A stretch of 64,000 nucleotides of DNA, taken from positions 6,758,001 through 6,822,000 of the forward strand of contig NC_134988.1 of NCBI RefSeq assembly GCF_050947335.1. Reading direction: 5' to 3'. This document shows, in pieces, positions 25,741 to 38,369 of the stretch. Made by a program: the position numbers and the translations under genes. This stretch comes from Megachile rotundata. Its lineage: Eukaryota; Arthropoda; Insecta; Hymenoptera; Megachilidae. The notes under the pieces are model-generated. The model worked only from the letters and a program-made list of their open reading frames with translations, did not search any database and was not told the origin of the DNA. The number at the start of each line of letters is the position of its first letter. Position 1 is the stretch's first letter.

Positions 25741-26215
25741 ATCCCAAATCCCAAATCCCAAATCCCCAAGTCCCAATTCCTCAAATCCTAAGTCTTCAAA
25801 TCCTAATTCCCCAAATTCCAATTTCCCAAATCCCAATTTCCCAAACCCACAATTCCCCAAATCCACAATTCCCCAAATCCACAATTCCCCAAATCCACAA
25901 TTCCCCAAATCCACAATTCCCCAAATCCACAATTCCCCAAATCCACAATTCCCCAAATCCACAATTCCCCAAATCCACAATTCCCCAAATCCACAATTCC
26001 CCAAATCCACAATTCCCCAAATCCACAATTCCCCAAATCCACAATTCCCCAAATCCACAATTCCCCAAATCCACAATTTCCCAAATCCCCAAATCCCCAA
26101 ATCCCCAAATCCCCAAATCCCCAAATCCCCAAATCCCCAAATCCCCAAATCCCCAAATCCCCAAATCCCCAAATCCCCAAATCCCCAAATCCCCAAATCC
26201 TCAAATCCCCACTAT
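25740..26215. repeat. 16-bp then 8-bp minisatellite (CCCCAAATCCACAATT)n / (CCCCAAAT)n
   Basis: 25845-26085 contains about 15 nearly perfect 16-bp copies; 26085-26205 about 15 perfect octamers. The 16-mer is two octamers. Minus frames of 130-158 codons (GFGDLGIW-type) are periodic artefacts. Sits at the centre of the large inverted duplication. Confidence 0.97.
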
Positions 26216-26854
26216 CCTTATTTCCAAATCTCATTTCTAATATCACAACTCTTAAAATTCTCCACCGAAAAATGATCAAACAGTAACCCCCGTTGTTCCC
26301 ACATCTAATTTTCTCTAAAGGAGCCCAGTATATTCGCTAGTATACCATGTCCTCGTAATATCGGCGTAAAACACTTTACATCGCCTGATATACGTAGTGT
26401 TAGCAAGCAATGCCCAGACAAACATGTCCGTCTTTGGGCAGTCACTATAGGTACAATAAACTCTGAGTGTCCAGGTATTCAGGATTCTCTCGTATACCTA
26501 TCTGTCTCTTGACCCGGAGAGCATTCCGATGGTTACTCGATTGCGAATCGTGGAATTCGTGTCTGTGGCTTCCATTAAGGGAATCCGAATTGTAGTTCCG
26601 TGTCCGTAGCTACATTCTCCTCCTCTTTCACGGCATGTTGAACGACCGGAACTACCCTTTGCCCGCCCCTTTCTATCACCTACCTTGTCCTTCCCACTTG
26701 CAATTGTGCTCTTTAATTAACGATATTTGTCGATCCATCGTGTTATCCTTTGTATTCACCAATCGAAATTTTCATGCAGTGGATTATTAAGCTGCATCCT
26801 CGCTGAAACGACTCGACACAATTTGTATACTGCGAGGATCTTATGTGCATTGCA
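26216..26854. other. Unique part of the inverted-repeat spacer, right half
   Basis: Single-copy, moderate GC; no gene recognised. Confidence 0.35.
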
Positions 26855-28560
26855 ACGTTATGACCTTGTTACTGCTACGAAGTCTGGTGTGAAATTCTAT
26901 TCGCGCTCAGTTGGTGTCAACGAGGACCCGCCATTTTGTACTGTGAATGGTAACGGGCCATTCATGGCGCCACTAGAGGATTTAAGCTCTAGATTGATGT
27001 ATCGCAACTAACTAAACCTTAAACTTTGGAGAATTGTTTCAAGGTATTTTTCTGACATCGGACCATTCTTGTTGCGTTACATATTTTTGATCGTATCGAA
27101 GCTTTCGGGAGTGTAAAGCCGCAGTGGACCGAAAACGACCCGAAAGGTCGTGATAGGATTAACAGGTCGAGCATTCGACCGTGAGAGTCCCGATTATTTT
27201 TGTACGACGCAAGCGAAGGTCGTTGCTCCTCGAGTTTAGGTATCGTATATGTCCCGGATTTTGACCCATGTAAGACGCTAGGACGTTAGATGCAGGTGTG
27301 TGTCGTGGAAGATACCTTAAATTAATTAGTCGGCTCATTGAATCGAGCTTCTGTTCGGTGGATGGTTTGTGCATCGCTCGAACTACTCTTAACACCGATG
27401 GAATTGTTAATCCTCTTCCCGCATAGGCGTTCGCTACTTTCCCGCACACGAACGATCCGTTTTGAGTCGATGTGTTAACGAGCGCAATAACAATTATCGT
27501 TACAGTTATGCCCGCCATATGCTGCGAGACGATCTCCGATTACTTCTGAGGTGAAAATATCGCGGTTCAACTACTACCTGGATTTCTTGTCCTCGCATCG
27601 AGGGTAAAGCGACCGTGTGGGTCAACGTATCGCCGTCAATGTAATACACTTGTTCACGAGTATGTGTGTTCCCGGCTTGAATGATGTTTGCTCCTTGGGT
27701 TAAAGTAGGTCGACTACTTAACATTTGTACCCATAACTGGTTACTCGGGTATCCGCTTAACGTGCTTCAGCGGTGACGGAGCTTTATACAAACAGCAGTT
27801 GTTCGTGAATTTATGTATTCATTTTCGCGAAGGTTCAAATTTCAAGTTGATGTACTACGAGATGTATTTTGATACAGTTTTCTGGCGTGAAGTAGTACGA
27901 GAAATTGGCCTATGTATGAGTAGATTCTCTGTTTGTAATAGCTGAACTATTAATCATTGAGGCCGATAAACTGCGATTTTGCGTTAAGAACATCAATGGG
28001 TCATTTATGTAGTTAGTTTCTGCAAGCTTTAACGTTTACATTGAAGTATCATAAGTATCATTTTAAGATACTTTTCTGTCATGAAATCGTCTTGGACTTT
28101 CTATGTTACGAAGTCCATAATTCGCTGCTGAGTGCTCATCATTGCTTGGTGTAGCTTACAGTCATCTATGAGGGGCATGAGCAATGTTTACATACAGATT
28201 TTTGTTAATTCTCAAACTTCAATTTGATGTACTATAAGTGATATTCTGTAATACGTTTCAGTCATGAAATTATTTTTGAACTTGGTATAGCCATTGAGTG
28301 CTTATTACTGTATATGGCAGCCGTGGCCTCTTGAGGCCGGTAACTACGTATTATGTATTAATAGTATTAATGAGATGTTAATACAGTTACATTTCTGAAG
28401 TTTTAAACGTGAAATTAATATATAATAAGTTTCATTTTAAAGTACTTTTCTGTCATGAAATCGTTTTATACTTTCCATACTTTAAAATCCTGAAATCGTC
28501 TCTTGGTATTATTCTTTACCATAACCGTCAACTATGCATTTCGTATAAAAGTCACGAAAA
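26855..28560 (-). repeat. Right arm of the large inverted duplication
   Basis: Mirror of 22640-24385. Core at 27140-27725 with the same two open frames (27506-27724 and 27159-27518, minus strand), then forward satellite units (TTGAGGCCGATAAAC at 27957, TTGAGGCCGGTAAC at 28333). Confidence 0.9.
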
Positions 28561-30200
28561 ACAAGTTTTCGTGCTCGTTTTTGTCGAACTTTGAGTTTTA
28601 TATTTCGTTACTTCGGTGAAAATGAACCTATAGATTTCCGGTATTTTGTGTAGCCGCGTTCTTTTTGCCGGTGTCCGGTTCCCGCCCTTTTTTCACCAGA
28701 TCTGTCGATCGCTGGACAGCATCGAATACTATCGAATGGGCGGGAAGAACATTAGTTACCCAGTAACAAGCGCACAGAACAACAACGTTACACTGTAGCC
28801 AGAGCATGTTCTACACAACCGTAAAGTATGTGTCACATCGTGCTACCGTGTAAGCCTATTTCCACAAACTCATGGCACACGTGGTTGTGAACCAATCGCG
28901 CGATAACTCGTTTATTGTTTGTGAACAACCAACTCGGACGAATAACCTGTTTCTTTGATGTTACCGTTGTAGTTGAGAATTTAACAGATACGTTGTACTT
29001 GTTCATTGTCTTCGTGGCTTACACTCTTTTAACATTACAGATTTGGATAGTTCATTCTTATGGAGATTAAAACACGAATGATTTTTTATAGAATTCTTCA
29101 GATTATGACAACATGGTGCTTCATTAAGATTAGCTTAGGTCCAACAATTTTATTAATACTAGCATAGGGGTTAGATTTAGATTGGATATAGGACTTTCAT
29201 TAGGTTTAGGTTTGATTCAGGTTGTGATCATACCTGCTGGTTAGGTTTGCACCTATATAGGACCGAAGGTAAATCAGGTTAAGATTGCATCTGCATCTCC
29301 GTTACATGTGACACAGTTCTAGTTTAAGTTCCAGTTAGATATAGGTTAGACCCAGGTTAAATTGTGCTCAGATCCCATCTTATGATTAATCTGAAGTACG
29401 ACTGATGTAACTCTACGTTATTCCCGACTCAGATCTGCGTTGTGCTCAAATTAAATCTAAGTTACAAAGAACAATTGTCCTCCTCCATTGATTATTGTCC
29501 CAGAAAGGTGTTTTATGATCCGAAAGTAGAGATCCTCCGCCTCGAAGCGATAAAATAATTGGACTAATGGTATCATGTTACCCCATCCCTGCGGTAAACA
29601 GACATGAACAGCCATCGTAAAGCTTAACAACAACGGTTGTAAGTTACAACACAGCCGCTACACTTGTTCAATTATCTTCCAGGACAATTTGCGACTCGCT
29701 GCCAGCCTCGTAGCGAGCAAATAATTGCGCCCGCGCTTTTTAATCCCGTTTAACGGCGACGAAAGTAAACGGCCAAGAGAATTAAAGCGATGCGACGCAA
29801 TAATGAGACATTAAGCACTCTCTCCTACCAGGATGTACCGCGGAACACGATCGATTGCGTTCCTGAGTAATTATCATAATATTGTCGTTTAAATTTCGAC
29901 AGTTTTTCTCGGTGCTGGTTTTTTACGAATTGAAAGCGGATGAGAAAATGGTCGTAATAAAATTCCAACGGACGTATTAAACGGGGCACAGTTTCGGCAA
30001 ATTCGCTAGGAAGGTTAATTGCTATGCGAGGTGTCGAATAAACATTTGTTAATACCGTGCTGGGAAAGAAATTAAAGGATAGCGAAATGATAATGGTGGA
30101 TATTCACGGAATTTTGAAGAGTGTTATTTGGAGGTGAAATTGCGGTGGGTTTAGATGGGGAAAGGGGAGAGATTGTTTTTGGAGATGGGAGGGTAGAGTA
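28560..30200. other. Single-copy sequence with a degenerate TTAGGTTTAGG stretch
   Basis: 28600-29100 and 29480-30200 are unremarkable unique DNA. 29150-29470 is rich in TTAGGTT and AGGTTTAG-like words but without a clean period. No gene recognised. Confidence 0.4.
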
Positions 30201-30219
30201 ATTAGGATTTGTGAGGTAA

Positions 30220-30790
30220 TTGTGAGGTTTTGGGGTTTAGTGGATGTTTGGGTTGAGGCTTTGCGATTTGGGAATATTGGGTTTTTGGGATTTGGAGATT
30301 TGGAGATTTGGAAATTGGGGGATTTGGAGATTGGGGGATTTGGAGATTTGGAGATTTGGGGATTCGAAGATTTGGGATTTGGGGATTTGGGGATTTGGGG
30401 ATTTGGGGATTTAGCGATTTGGGGATTTGGGGATTTGGGGATTTGGGGATTTGGGGATTTGGGGATTTAGCGATTTGGGGATTTGGCGATTTGGAGATTT
30501 GGGGATTTGGGGATTTGGGGATTTGGGGATTTGGGGATTTGGCGATTTGGAGATTTTAAGATTTGGAGACATGGGTATTTCAAGATTTTGGAGATTTGGA
30601 GATTTAGAGATGTAGGGATTTCAAGGTTTGGAGTTTTACAGATTTACAGATTTACAGATTTACAGATTCGGAGATTTGGGGATTTGGGGATTTGGAGATT
30701 TGGAGATTTGGGGATTTGGAGATTTGGAGATTTGGAGATTCGGAGATTTGGAGATTTGGAGATTTGGAAAATTGGAAATTTGGAGATTGT
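30220..30790. repeat. 8-bp minisatellite (GGGATTTG)n
   Basis: Dozens of octamers GGGATTTG, GGAGATTT and CGATTTGG; overlapping plus frames of 60-112 codons read GFGDLGIW and are artefacts. 30800-31170 after it is AT-rich with no feature. Confidence 0.96.
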
Positions 30791-31171
30791 TCTATTGTTT
30801 TGTGATATGAGGATTTTCTGATCTTTTGGTTTTGTGATTTGGTGATTGTATAATTATATCATCGTGTGACTTTGTGTTTATATGATTGTGTGAGTTTTAT
30901 GGTTGTGTAATCTTATGATTTTTCATTTAGTGATTTTGTGGTTTTAGAAGTTACATGACATAAATTAACAAACCATTTTTCTTTCCAAACAAATTGTCCA
31001 ATAGCAGATTCCAAAATATATATACCCCATAAAGAAATTAATAAATATCTTTTCATAAAAAGTGTCCAACAGCATATCCAAAATCTGTTACACCGCTTAA
31101 ATTTACAAAGCATTTTTCTCTCCATAAAAATTTTCCACTTGCATATTCCAAAATTCAGCCCATAAAAACTG

Positions 31172-31318
31172 ATTTACTCGTTGTTTTCAATTTTCCCCAA
31201 ATATGATGCGTTGAACGTAAGAAATGATGCAATAGAAGCTCCGCCATGTACACAAGTTCGTTCCCGCGCAAACTCATCTACATTCCCTTGGAAAAAGTAG
31301 GTTCGCTTCTCGAATATA
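31172..31318. repeat. Direct duplication, copy 1 (about 147 bp)
   Basis: Matches 32268-32412 at about 88%: AAGAAATGATGCAATAGAAG, GTACACAAGTT, CCCGCGCAAACTCATC, GGAAAAAGTAGGTTCGCTTC. 1.1 kb apart, same strand. Confidence 0.88.
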
Positions 31319-31319
31319 A

Positions 31320-31848
31320 AAATAAAATAAACTGATACTTGTGGCATAACAAATTAAACCTCAAATTATAATAAAAGGAAGTATAGAAGTTTTGTTAAAA
31401 TTTAGAACACAAAATGTCTGATTATCGGCTTTAAAAGATAGTATATATTAGATTTTATTATGTTTGCAAATGTTTGATCACATTTCATAACATAAAAGTA
31501 TTACTAAATGGCACTTATGATACGTCAAATTAAAGGTTGAAACTTGACAAAAATATCGATATAAATGTTCCCTTAGTTTGTTTAAATTTTCCCATAAAAA
31601 TTCGCTTTTCCATAATTCAGTATCGAGTGTTCGAGTACGAAAATTGTAAAATAAATTTCTAACATAAAAATTTGACGAAATTCCACTTACGATATACCAA
31701 ATTAAAGCCTGAAGCCTAAAAAAAATTGCTATGTAAGCCGTTTACTCATAACTATAATATGAAGTGGTTAGCTATCGGCCTCAAAGCAACGTGTCATGTA
31801 CTAAAGACAACTAAATGTATTTCAGTGAGTAGTTAACATTTGATACTG
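31320..31848 (-). repeat. TGAGGCC satellite, array 9 (reverse)
   Basis: Three units. Part (31500-31848) is also a paralogue of 34250-34576: CCCATAAAAATTCGCTTTTC, CAAATTAAAGCCTGAAGCCT, ATCGGCCTCAAAGCAACGT, GAACATTTGATACT-like end. Confidence 0.82.
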
Positions 31849-32232
31849 GTTATGCATGTTAGTATCAACGTAGTTTTAGAGTCTTTGAGGACAATTAGCC
31901 AACGCTATTTTGCCTTTGAACGATTTATGATAGGTTTAGACTGCGTGAGGTCTAAAAGGAGGTTTATGAGTGGACGGACAATGTGAAGCGGCAGACGATG
32001 TCTATTGACTTGGCGTAGCTATCCGCTGCCGTAGGACTGTTTGTCAGTTCGTGAGGCTATGAAAAAGGTTGCCTAAATAAATAGGAACAGTGTTCCTAAA
32101 GCATCTGGCTATGGTGTGGGGAAGGTGAATGCCTTTTAGTAAGAGTACTGAGTTTAGCCTCTCGGCACTTATCCCAGAACCTCAAAAGGACACTGGTCTC
32201 CAATTTTGATTTTGTCTATTCAAAATTATTTT
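31849..32232. mobile_element. ~380-bp insertion of unknown type
   Basis: In the paralogue, AACATTTGATACT runs directly (34558-34570) into ATATAAAAGCAACACAAAATG. Here about 380 bp separate the same two parts. The insert is GC-balanced, has no clear inverted ends or poly(A) and resembles no RNA or transposon I recognise; a deletion in the other copy is the alternative. Confidence 0.5.
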
Positions 32233-32267
32233 CTAACATATATATAAAAGTAGCACAGAATGGCACT

Positions 32268-32412
32268 TTACTCGTTGTCTTCAATTTCCCCCAAATATAA
32301 AGCGCTGAACGCAAGAAATGATGCAATAGAAGATTCGCCACGTACACAAGTTCCCGCGCAAACTCATCCGCGCTCCCCTGGAAAAAGTAGGTTCGCTTCT
32401 CGAGTATTTCCG
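32268..32412. repeat. Direct duplication, copy 2
   Basis: Same blocks as 31172-31318 in the same order. Confidence 0.88.
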
Positions 32413-33400
32413 AAGAGGATATTCGTTTGAAAAGATCGTCTCGCGGAAAGCTCGACAGGCGAGACAGCTATCCGAACTCATAGCCGGTGTATATCCTGAG
32501 ATCCACAGACAAGGTTTCATGGTTTCACGTCGACGCGTGGGATTATTCCGATACAAAGTGACGCAAAGAAAGCTCGGTGTGGCAAAAATGTAAGAACCAT
32601 GACGCGGCAAAGAGACGGATTAAAAAAAACGACGAGCAGCCCTTAAATAAGAGAGAGGGCCGGTAACAATTTCTGCTGTAAGAGAACAAACTGGAAAATG
32701 CATCAAAGGGAAGAGGTAGGACAAAGTACGGGTCATAACGAGGAGAATAGGTGGTTCACGGGCGAAAGATGGGCGGGAAGAATGAAAATAGGTAAAAACA
32801 AGGGTGGTTGAAACAGAAGCAAAAGGAGCGTCGAGTAAATTACGAAACGTAATATGTGTGTAGCAAAGGCAAAGTCTATCACGGAACGCGACGGGAGGAG
32901 CTTCTCGTTTTGCCCTGCCACGGAAACAAATGTCCGCCGTCATAGCTGTACACTCGCATTTATTTCCTACGGTTTTTTTTCCCGCCCGACGGTTTTTCGA
33001 TCTGTCTATTGGCGATCGATCAGACAGCGACCGCGAGATCGTTTGTCGAACAGACCGCAACACACGCTTTTTCCTCTGCCGTTGTTTGCAGGTAGAAACA
33101 ACGGAGTTAGAAACAGGGTCAACAAGTGTCGTTGTCCGGGGACAGGTGTGTTGTTCGTTTACGGGGACGGGAAGCCACTCGACGTTTCCACGTTGATATG
33201 TTGTTACTTTGCAACAGTTAATTATGCGCGTTTCGACGATTTCGTGACAGGGAAGTTTCGCGGAATGACGTATCAAATTATAACCTGCAGTTTAACGAAC
33301 AACGGCTGTCTGGTTTGTTAACATTTTTAATGTAACGCGGCCGGATGGCGGAATCAAAGGGAAAAGTAAACGGTGAATCTCGGGCTTCGTGACATAAATA
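32413..33400. other. Single-copy island with long opposed open frames
   Basis: The longest non-periodic frames in the window lie here: 218 codons at 32620-33276 (-), overlapped by 155 codons at 32854-33321 (+) and 109 at 32281-32610 (-). No domain, signal peptide or good splice arrangement is recognised, and each frame covers the other. I would not call a gene without transcript evidence. Confidence 0.35.
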
Positions 33401-34620
33401 TTATGTCGCTTCGTGACATTAACGTATTATGAAGTGTCGCTTGCAATATGTCAAATTGGAGCTTAAAATTTACTGAATGCGAGGACGTGTTCGTTTTGTT
33501 AAAATTTATAATGGAACATGGCTGGTTATTGGCCTCAACGTGTAAAATAAATAGGGAGATCCTACGTAGTTTTATGAAATGGAACTTGTAGTATATTAAA
33601 TTATAGTCTACAATTTTCTGAATATGGGTACGTGTTCGTTTTATTAAAATTTATAATGTAACATGGCTGGTTATTGGCCTCAAGGAATAAAATGAACAAT
33701 GAGATGTATTCTACATCGTATCATGAAATAAATTATTATGAAATGCTACTTACAATATATCAAATTATAGTCTATAATTTTCTGAGTAGGGGTACATATT
33801 TGTTTTGTCGAAATTTATAATATAACATCGCTGGTTATTGGCCTCAAGGTATAATATGAACAATGAAGCTTATCGTACATTGTTTTATGAAATAAAGTAT
33901 TATGAAATGCCACTTACGATATATCAAATTGTAGTCTACAATTTTCTGAATGCGAGTACGTGTTCGTTTTGTTAAAATTTATAATGCAACATGGCTGGTT
34001 ATCGGCCTCAAGGAATAAAATGAACAATGAGATGTATCCTATACCGGTTTATGAAATAAATTATTATGAAATGCCACTTGCAATATATCAAACTTTAGTT
34101 TAAAGTTCACTGAACGAGTGTATATGAGTGTGTTGTTAAAATGTTTAATATATCATGGCTGGCTGTCAGCCTCAAGGAGCGGTATAAATTATACGCTGTT
34201 AAATTGACCAGTGTTCATTAACGTTTCGTAATATAAATTTATTATAAAATAGGGCTTGTGGTATGTGAAATTAAAGGTTGAAGTTTAACAAAAATGTTCT
34301 CTTAGTTTATTTTAATATTCCCATAAAAATTCGCTTTTCCATAATTTAATGTCAAGTGTTCGAATATGAAAGTTGTAAAATAAATTTGTAACATAAAACT
34401 TTGACGAAATACCACTTACGATATACCAAATTAAAGCCTGAAGCCTAAGGAAAATTTCTACGTAAGCCGTTTAGTTATAACTATAATATGAAGTAGTTAG
34501 TTATCGGCCTCAAAGCAACGTATCGAGTACTAAATGTATCTCAGTGAGTAGTGAACATTTGATACTATTTGTATATAAAAGCAACACAAAATGGCAACGC
34601 AATACATCAAATTAAAGCTC
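33400..34620 (-). repeat. TGAGGCC satellite, array 10 (reverse)
   Basis: Shorter, better-conserved units: (A/C)ATGGCTGGTTATTGGCCTC at about 33520, 33660, 33825, 33990 and a variant at 34155 (spacing about 140-167 bp), each followed by AAAATGAACAATGAGATGTA-like sequence. Ends in the paralogue of 31500-31848. Confidence 0.9.
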
Positions 34621-35490
34621 AAAACTAACCAAAAACAACCACAGAAATATTTCGTTTATTGTTTCTACCGTTTTCATAAAAATTCACGCAGTTTTCCCAT
34701 ATTCCCGAAATCCACGTTTCACCGAAGTTTCAAAGAACAACATCATGTTTTCATTACGATTTTATGTTTCGATTGAATACTTTCGAAAAGTTTTCGTTTG
34801 GAACGTTTCCAAACTTGTTGAAGAATTTCGATGGATTTAATGGAATTAAAATCCAGCAGGAGGAACAAACATGGGCGCATTGTGGTCAGCAGCTGCTTAA
34901 TCTTTGACCTCAGAACGATTGCAGGCAGTCGATAAAACGATGACCCGTATTCGTGTATCGGTCATCAGAGATCCTTCGTCGGGTCTGATCAAAAGTGGAA
35001 TGAAAAAGCTGCTACTCCTATGGTTCCATAGCTTTTGTCGGGCTCCCTCCATTCAGCGAACTTATCCGCTAGAAATAAAGACGGAGAAAATGAGAGGCAG
35101 AAGGAACGTGATTCGCGTAGCTGTTGCTGCGATTGCGGTGCAGGTTTCCTGAAACATGGTCCGACTTTCGTATGGTTTTGCGGTCTGATATTCAAATCAA
35201 GGAAACCACTCGAATGAATTTTCCTCTACTCAAACTCCGGCGTTCCTAATTTTCCTTTTAAACTGACCCGTCGTCGTTTTACAACTTTAACGATGATTGC
35301 TATGTGCATGATTAGTATTTCTAGATTGCTGTATTCGATTAGTATATTCAACATTGGTAGTAATATTGGTATATTCAATCAGCATAAATTACATTCGAAT
35401 TGATATTGGTATTTTTTATTTATATATTCAACGGTAATATTAACAATGGTACATAAAATTAATTGGCTGAATATCGCATCAAAATTTTGG
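34620..35490. other. Single-copy sequence, nothing recognised
   Basis: 34720-35260 is GC-balanced; 35330-35460 is AT-rich with TTGGTATATTCAA-like words. Confidence 0.35.
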
Positions 35491-35499
35491 TATTGTTAT

Positions 35500-36490
35500 G
35501 TGGTAAAGCCGGCATCAAGTATGTAACACGAATTTGTAAAAAAATAAAATGTTTCTGTAGAAAGTAATATTTCAGCAGTTAAGCACAATCAACAAATTCT
35601 AAATCCGTTTAATAAAGCTGGCATCATAGTATCATCGTATAATAAATCAACTAATTTGGGCTGGCATCAAGAAACACGAATAACATAAGAAACAAATGAA
35701 AGTTTCCATAAAAAGTAATATCCTATGAATGAAGCAGAATTAATCAATTTTGAATCCGTTTAATAAAGCCGGCATCATAGAATTGTCAAGTTATAAATTA
35801 GTTACTTGAGGCCGGTATAAAGAAAAGCGAATATCAAAGGAAACAAATAAAAGTTTCGGTAAAAACTGATATCTAAAAAATTAGGCAGAATTAACAAACT
35901 CTGATTCCGTTTAATAAAGCCGGCATCATAGAATCCTCAAATTATAAACCAGCTGATTGAGGCCGACATCAAGATATATGAATAACAGGAGAAACAAATG
36001 AAAGTTTTTATAAAAAGTAATAACCCAGAAATTATGCGGAATTAACAAATTTTGAATCAGTGTAATAAAGCCGGCATCATAGAATCGTCACATTATAAAT
36101 CAGCCGATTGAGGTCAGCGTTAAGAAACACGAATAAGAAAAGAAGCAATTGAAAGTTTTCGTAAAGAGTGACACCCTAGGAATGAGGCAGAATTAACAAA
36201 TTTTGAGTCAGTGTAATAAAGCCGGCATCATGGAGGCGTCAAATTATAAATCAGCTGATTGAAGCTGGCATCAAAGAATGCGAATAACAGGAAAAACAAA
36301 TGAAAGTTTCCGTAAAACGTGATATCCCTTGAATGAAGTAGAATTGACAAATTTTAAATCAACCGATTGAAGCCGGCATCAAGTAACGAATAACCGAAAA
36401 AACATAAACGAAAATTCCCGTAAAAATGAATATCGCAGCAATTAAGCAAAATTGACAAATTCTAAATCAACTTATTAAATCCGGCAGCAA
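35500..36490. repeat. ~150-bp tandem repeat (AAAGCCGGCATCATAGAAT)
   Basis: Seven units. GCCGGCATCAT-type starts at about 35610, 35768, 35917, 36069 and 36220, with a second GAGGCCGACATCAAG-type motif about 40 bp later in each. Also shared: TTAATAAAGCCGG, AAACAAATGAAAGTTT and GCAGAATTAACAAA. Distinct from, but possibly related to, the TGAGGCC satellite. Confidence 0.9.
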
Positions 36491-36499
36491 GTATGTAAC

Positions 36500-37230
36500 G
36501 TGACGAAGCAATTAAGATAATTAGAACGGACAACGGCAGCGATGAAACGCGACGCTGATACGCGATCAAGCGCACGCAAATTATAATTTATCTCATTTAT
36601 CGCGCACTCGGTATAGTTAACAATCCTTCAACGAGCATCTCTATTTATTCCGACAAACGAAAGGGTATCGTGCCGGCGGCAGATGTAACGTTAACGATTA
36701 ATAATAATCGTATCGGATATCACGTGCCATTAATGGCGATCGTGCCTCCATGTTGTCCAGCCGATACCCGATGCACGGGAAATTTAATAACCGGAAACGA
36801 ACGGACGGTAATACGTCGTCAAAGTACGGGACGTGCGCAAGTGGCACGATTCAGTTATTCAGCGTTTCACTAGGAACACCCTAATTCCTCGTGTGCCCAA
36901 TGGTTTACACGGGGGCACCCGTGCTACCAATGCAATTAATAACTTCCAGCTCGAGAGCCCGCGGCTAATAGCGGTTAGTTTGTCGAGTCCACAGAGGTTT
37001 ATTGAGCAAACATTGGTCGAAACTACAATTGCCAGGAAACCTACCGACAAAATCGATCGATTTGACACTCCAAGATGATGTTCCGGAAAAACCTTCGGAC
37101 AGTTTGAGTGTTGAGGTTCAACAGACGGAGGAGGAACGTAAGGAGAATATGGCGGTCGATCGGTGACCGCCAGCGGTTTACGGGTTTTCATGCTGCGAGT
37201 GCAGGAGTCAGCGGGGGAGATTATTGGAAA
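36500..37230. other. Single-copy island, no gene recognised
   Basis: GC-balanced, with opposed frames at 36833-37078 (+) and 36859-37191 (-) lacking motifs. Confidence 0.35.
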
Positions 37231-37239
37231 TTAGTTTTG

Positions 37240-38000
37240 TAATTAAGGAATTTCAGATTTGGGAGTTTAGGGTTTGGGGTGTTTCGAAGGTTTGGGAATT
37301 CGGGGATTGGAGAATTAGAGGAATTTCAGAGCTTGGGAATTTAAAAATTTGGGGATTTGGGAATTCGGGACATTGGGAGTTAAGGATTTTGGGAATTAGG
37401 GAATTTGGGAATATGGGAATTTGAGAATTTGGGATTTTGGGATTTGGGGATTTTGAGATTTTTGGATTTTTGGATTTTTGGATTTTTGGATTTTTGGATT
37501 TTTGGATTTTTGGATTTTTGGATTTTTGGATTTTTGGATTTTTGGATTTTTGGATTTTTGGATTTTTGGATTTTTGGATTTTTGGATTTTTGGATTTTTG
37601 GATTTTTGGATTTTTGGATTTTTGGATTTTGGGATTTTGGGATTTTGAGATTTTGGGATTTTGAGATTTTGGGATTTGGAGATTTGGGAATTAGGAAATT
37701 AGAGAGTTTAGGAATTGGGAAATTAGGAACTTAGGGAATTAGAGAATTAGAGAATTAGAGAATTAGAAAATTAGGGAACTAGGTAATTAGGTAATTAGGT
37801 AATTAGAGAATTAAGGGATTGAGGTATTAGGGAAATAGGGAATTAAGGAACTAGGGAAATAGGAAATTTGGGAATTAGGGAATTAGGGAAATATGAAATT
37901 AGGGAATTAGGGTATTGGGGAATTAGGAAATTAGGAAATTAAGGAATTAGAGAATTAGAGAGTTTGAGAAATTGAGAATTGGGGAATTTGGGAATTTTAG
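37240..38000. repeat. 8-bp minisatellite (GGATTTTT)n and flanks
   Basis: 37455-37626 has about 21 near-perfect octamers; before it GGGAATTTGG words, after it GGGAATTA and AGAATTAG words. The FGFLDFWI-type frames are artefacts. Confidence 0.96.
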
Positions 38001-38059
38001 AATTTGGAAATTTGAGAATTTGAGAGTTTAAGATCATGGAAATTGGAGAGTATGTGAAA

Positions 38060-38360
38060 GTTTTGAAAATTTAAGTAATTTAAGTAATTTGAGTAGCTTG
38101 AGTAGCTTGAGTAATTTGAGTAATTTGAGTAATTTGAGTAATTTGAGAAATTTGCGGAATTTGCGGAATTTGCGGAATTTGAGACATTTGAATAATTTGA
38201 GTAGTGTAAGTAATGTGAGTTACTTGCAGAATTCGAAAAATTGGAGTAATTTGAGTAATGTGAGTAATATGCGTACCTTGCAGAATTTGAGGAATTTCAG
38301 TAATTTGAGTAATGTGAGTAACTTGCTGAATTTGATAAACTTGAGAAATATAAAAATCTG
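38060..38360. repeat. 9-bp minisatellite (GTAATTTGA)n
   Basis: GTAATTTGA and GGAATTTGC nonamers. With period 9 one frame stays constant and gives an LSNLSNLRN-like 95-codon frame. Confidence 0.9.
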
Positions 38361-38369
38361 CAAATATAG

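Noticed and set aside
25729..26279. Gly/Trp-rich 155-158 codon minus frames
   Set aside because: Minisatellite artefact; three frames are open at once.
29150..29470. Interstitial telomere-like TTAGG sequence
   Set aside because: TTAGG words occur but not in tandem; the stretch is degenerate, as is the reverse-sense one at 47230-47510.
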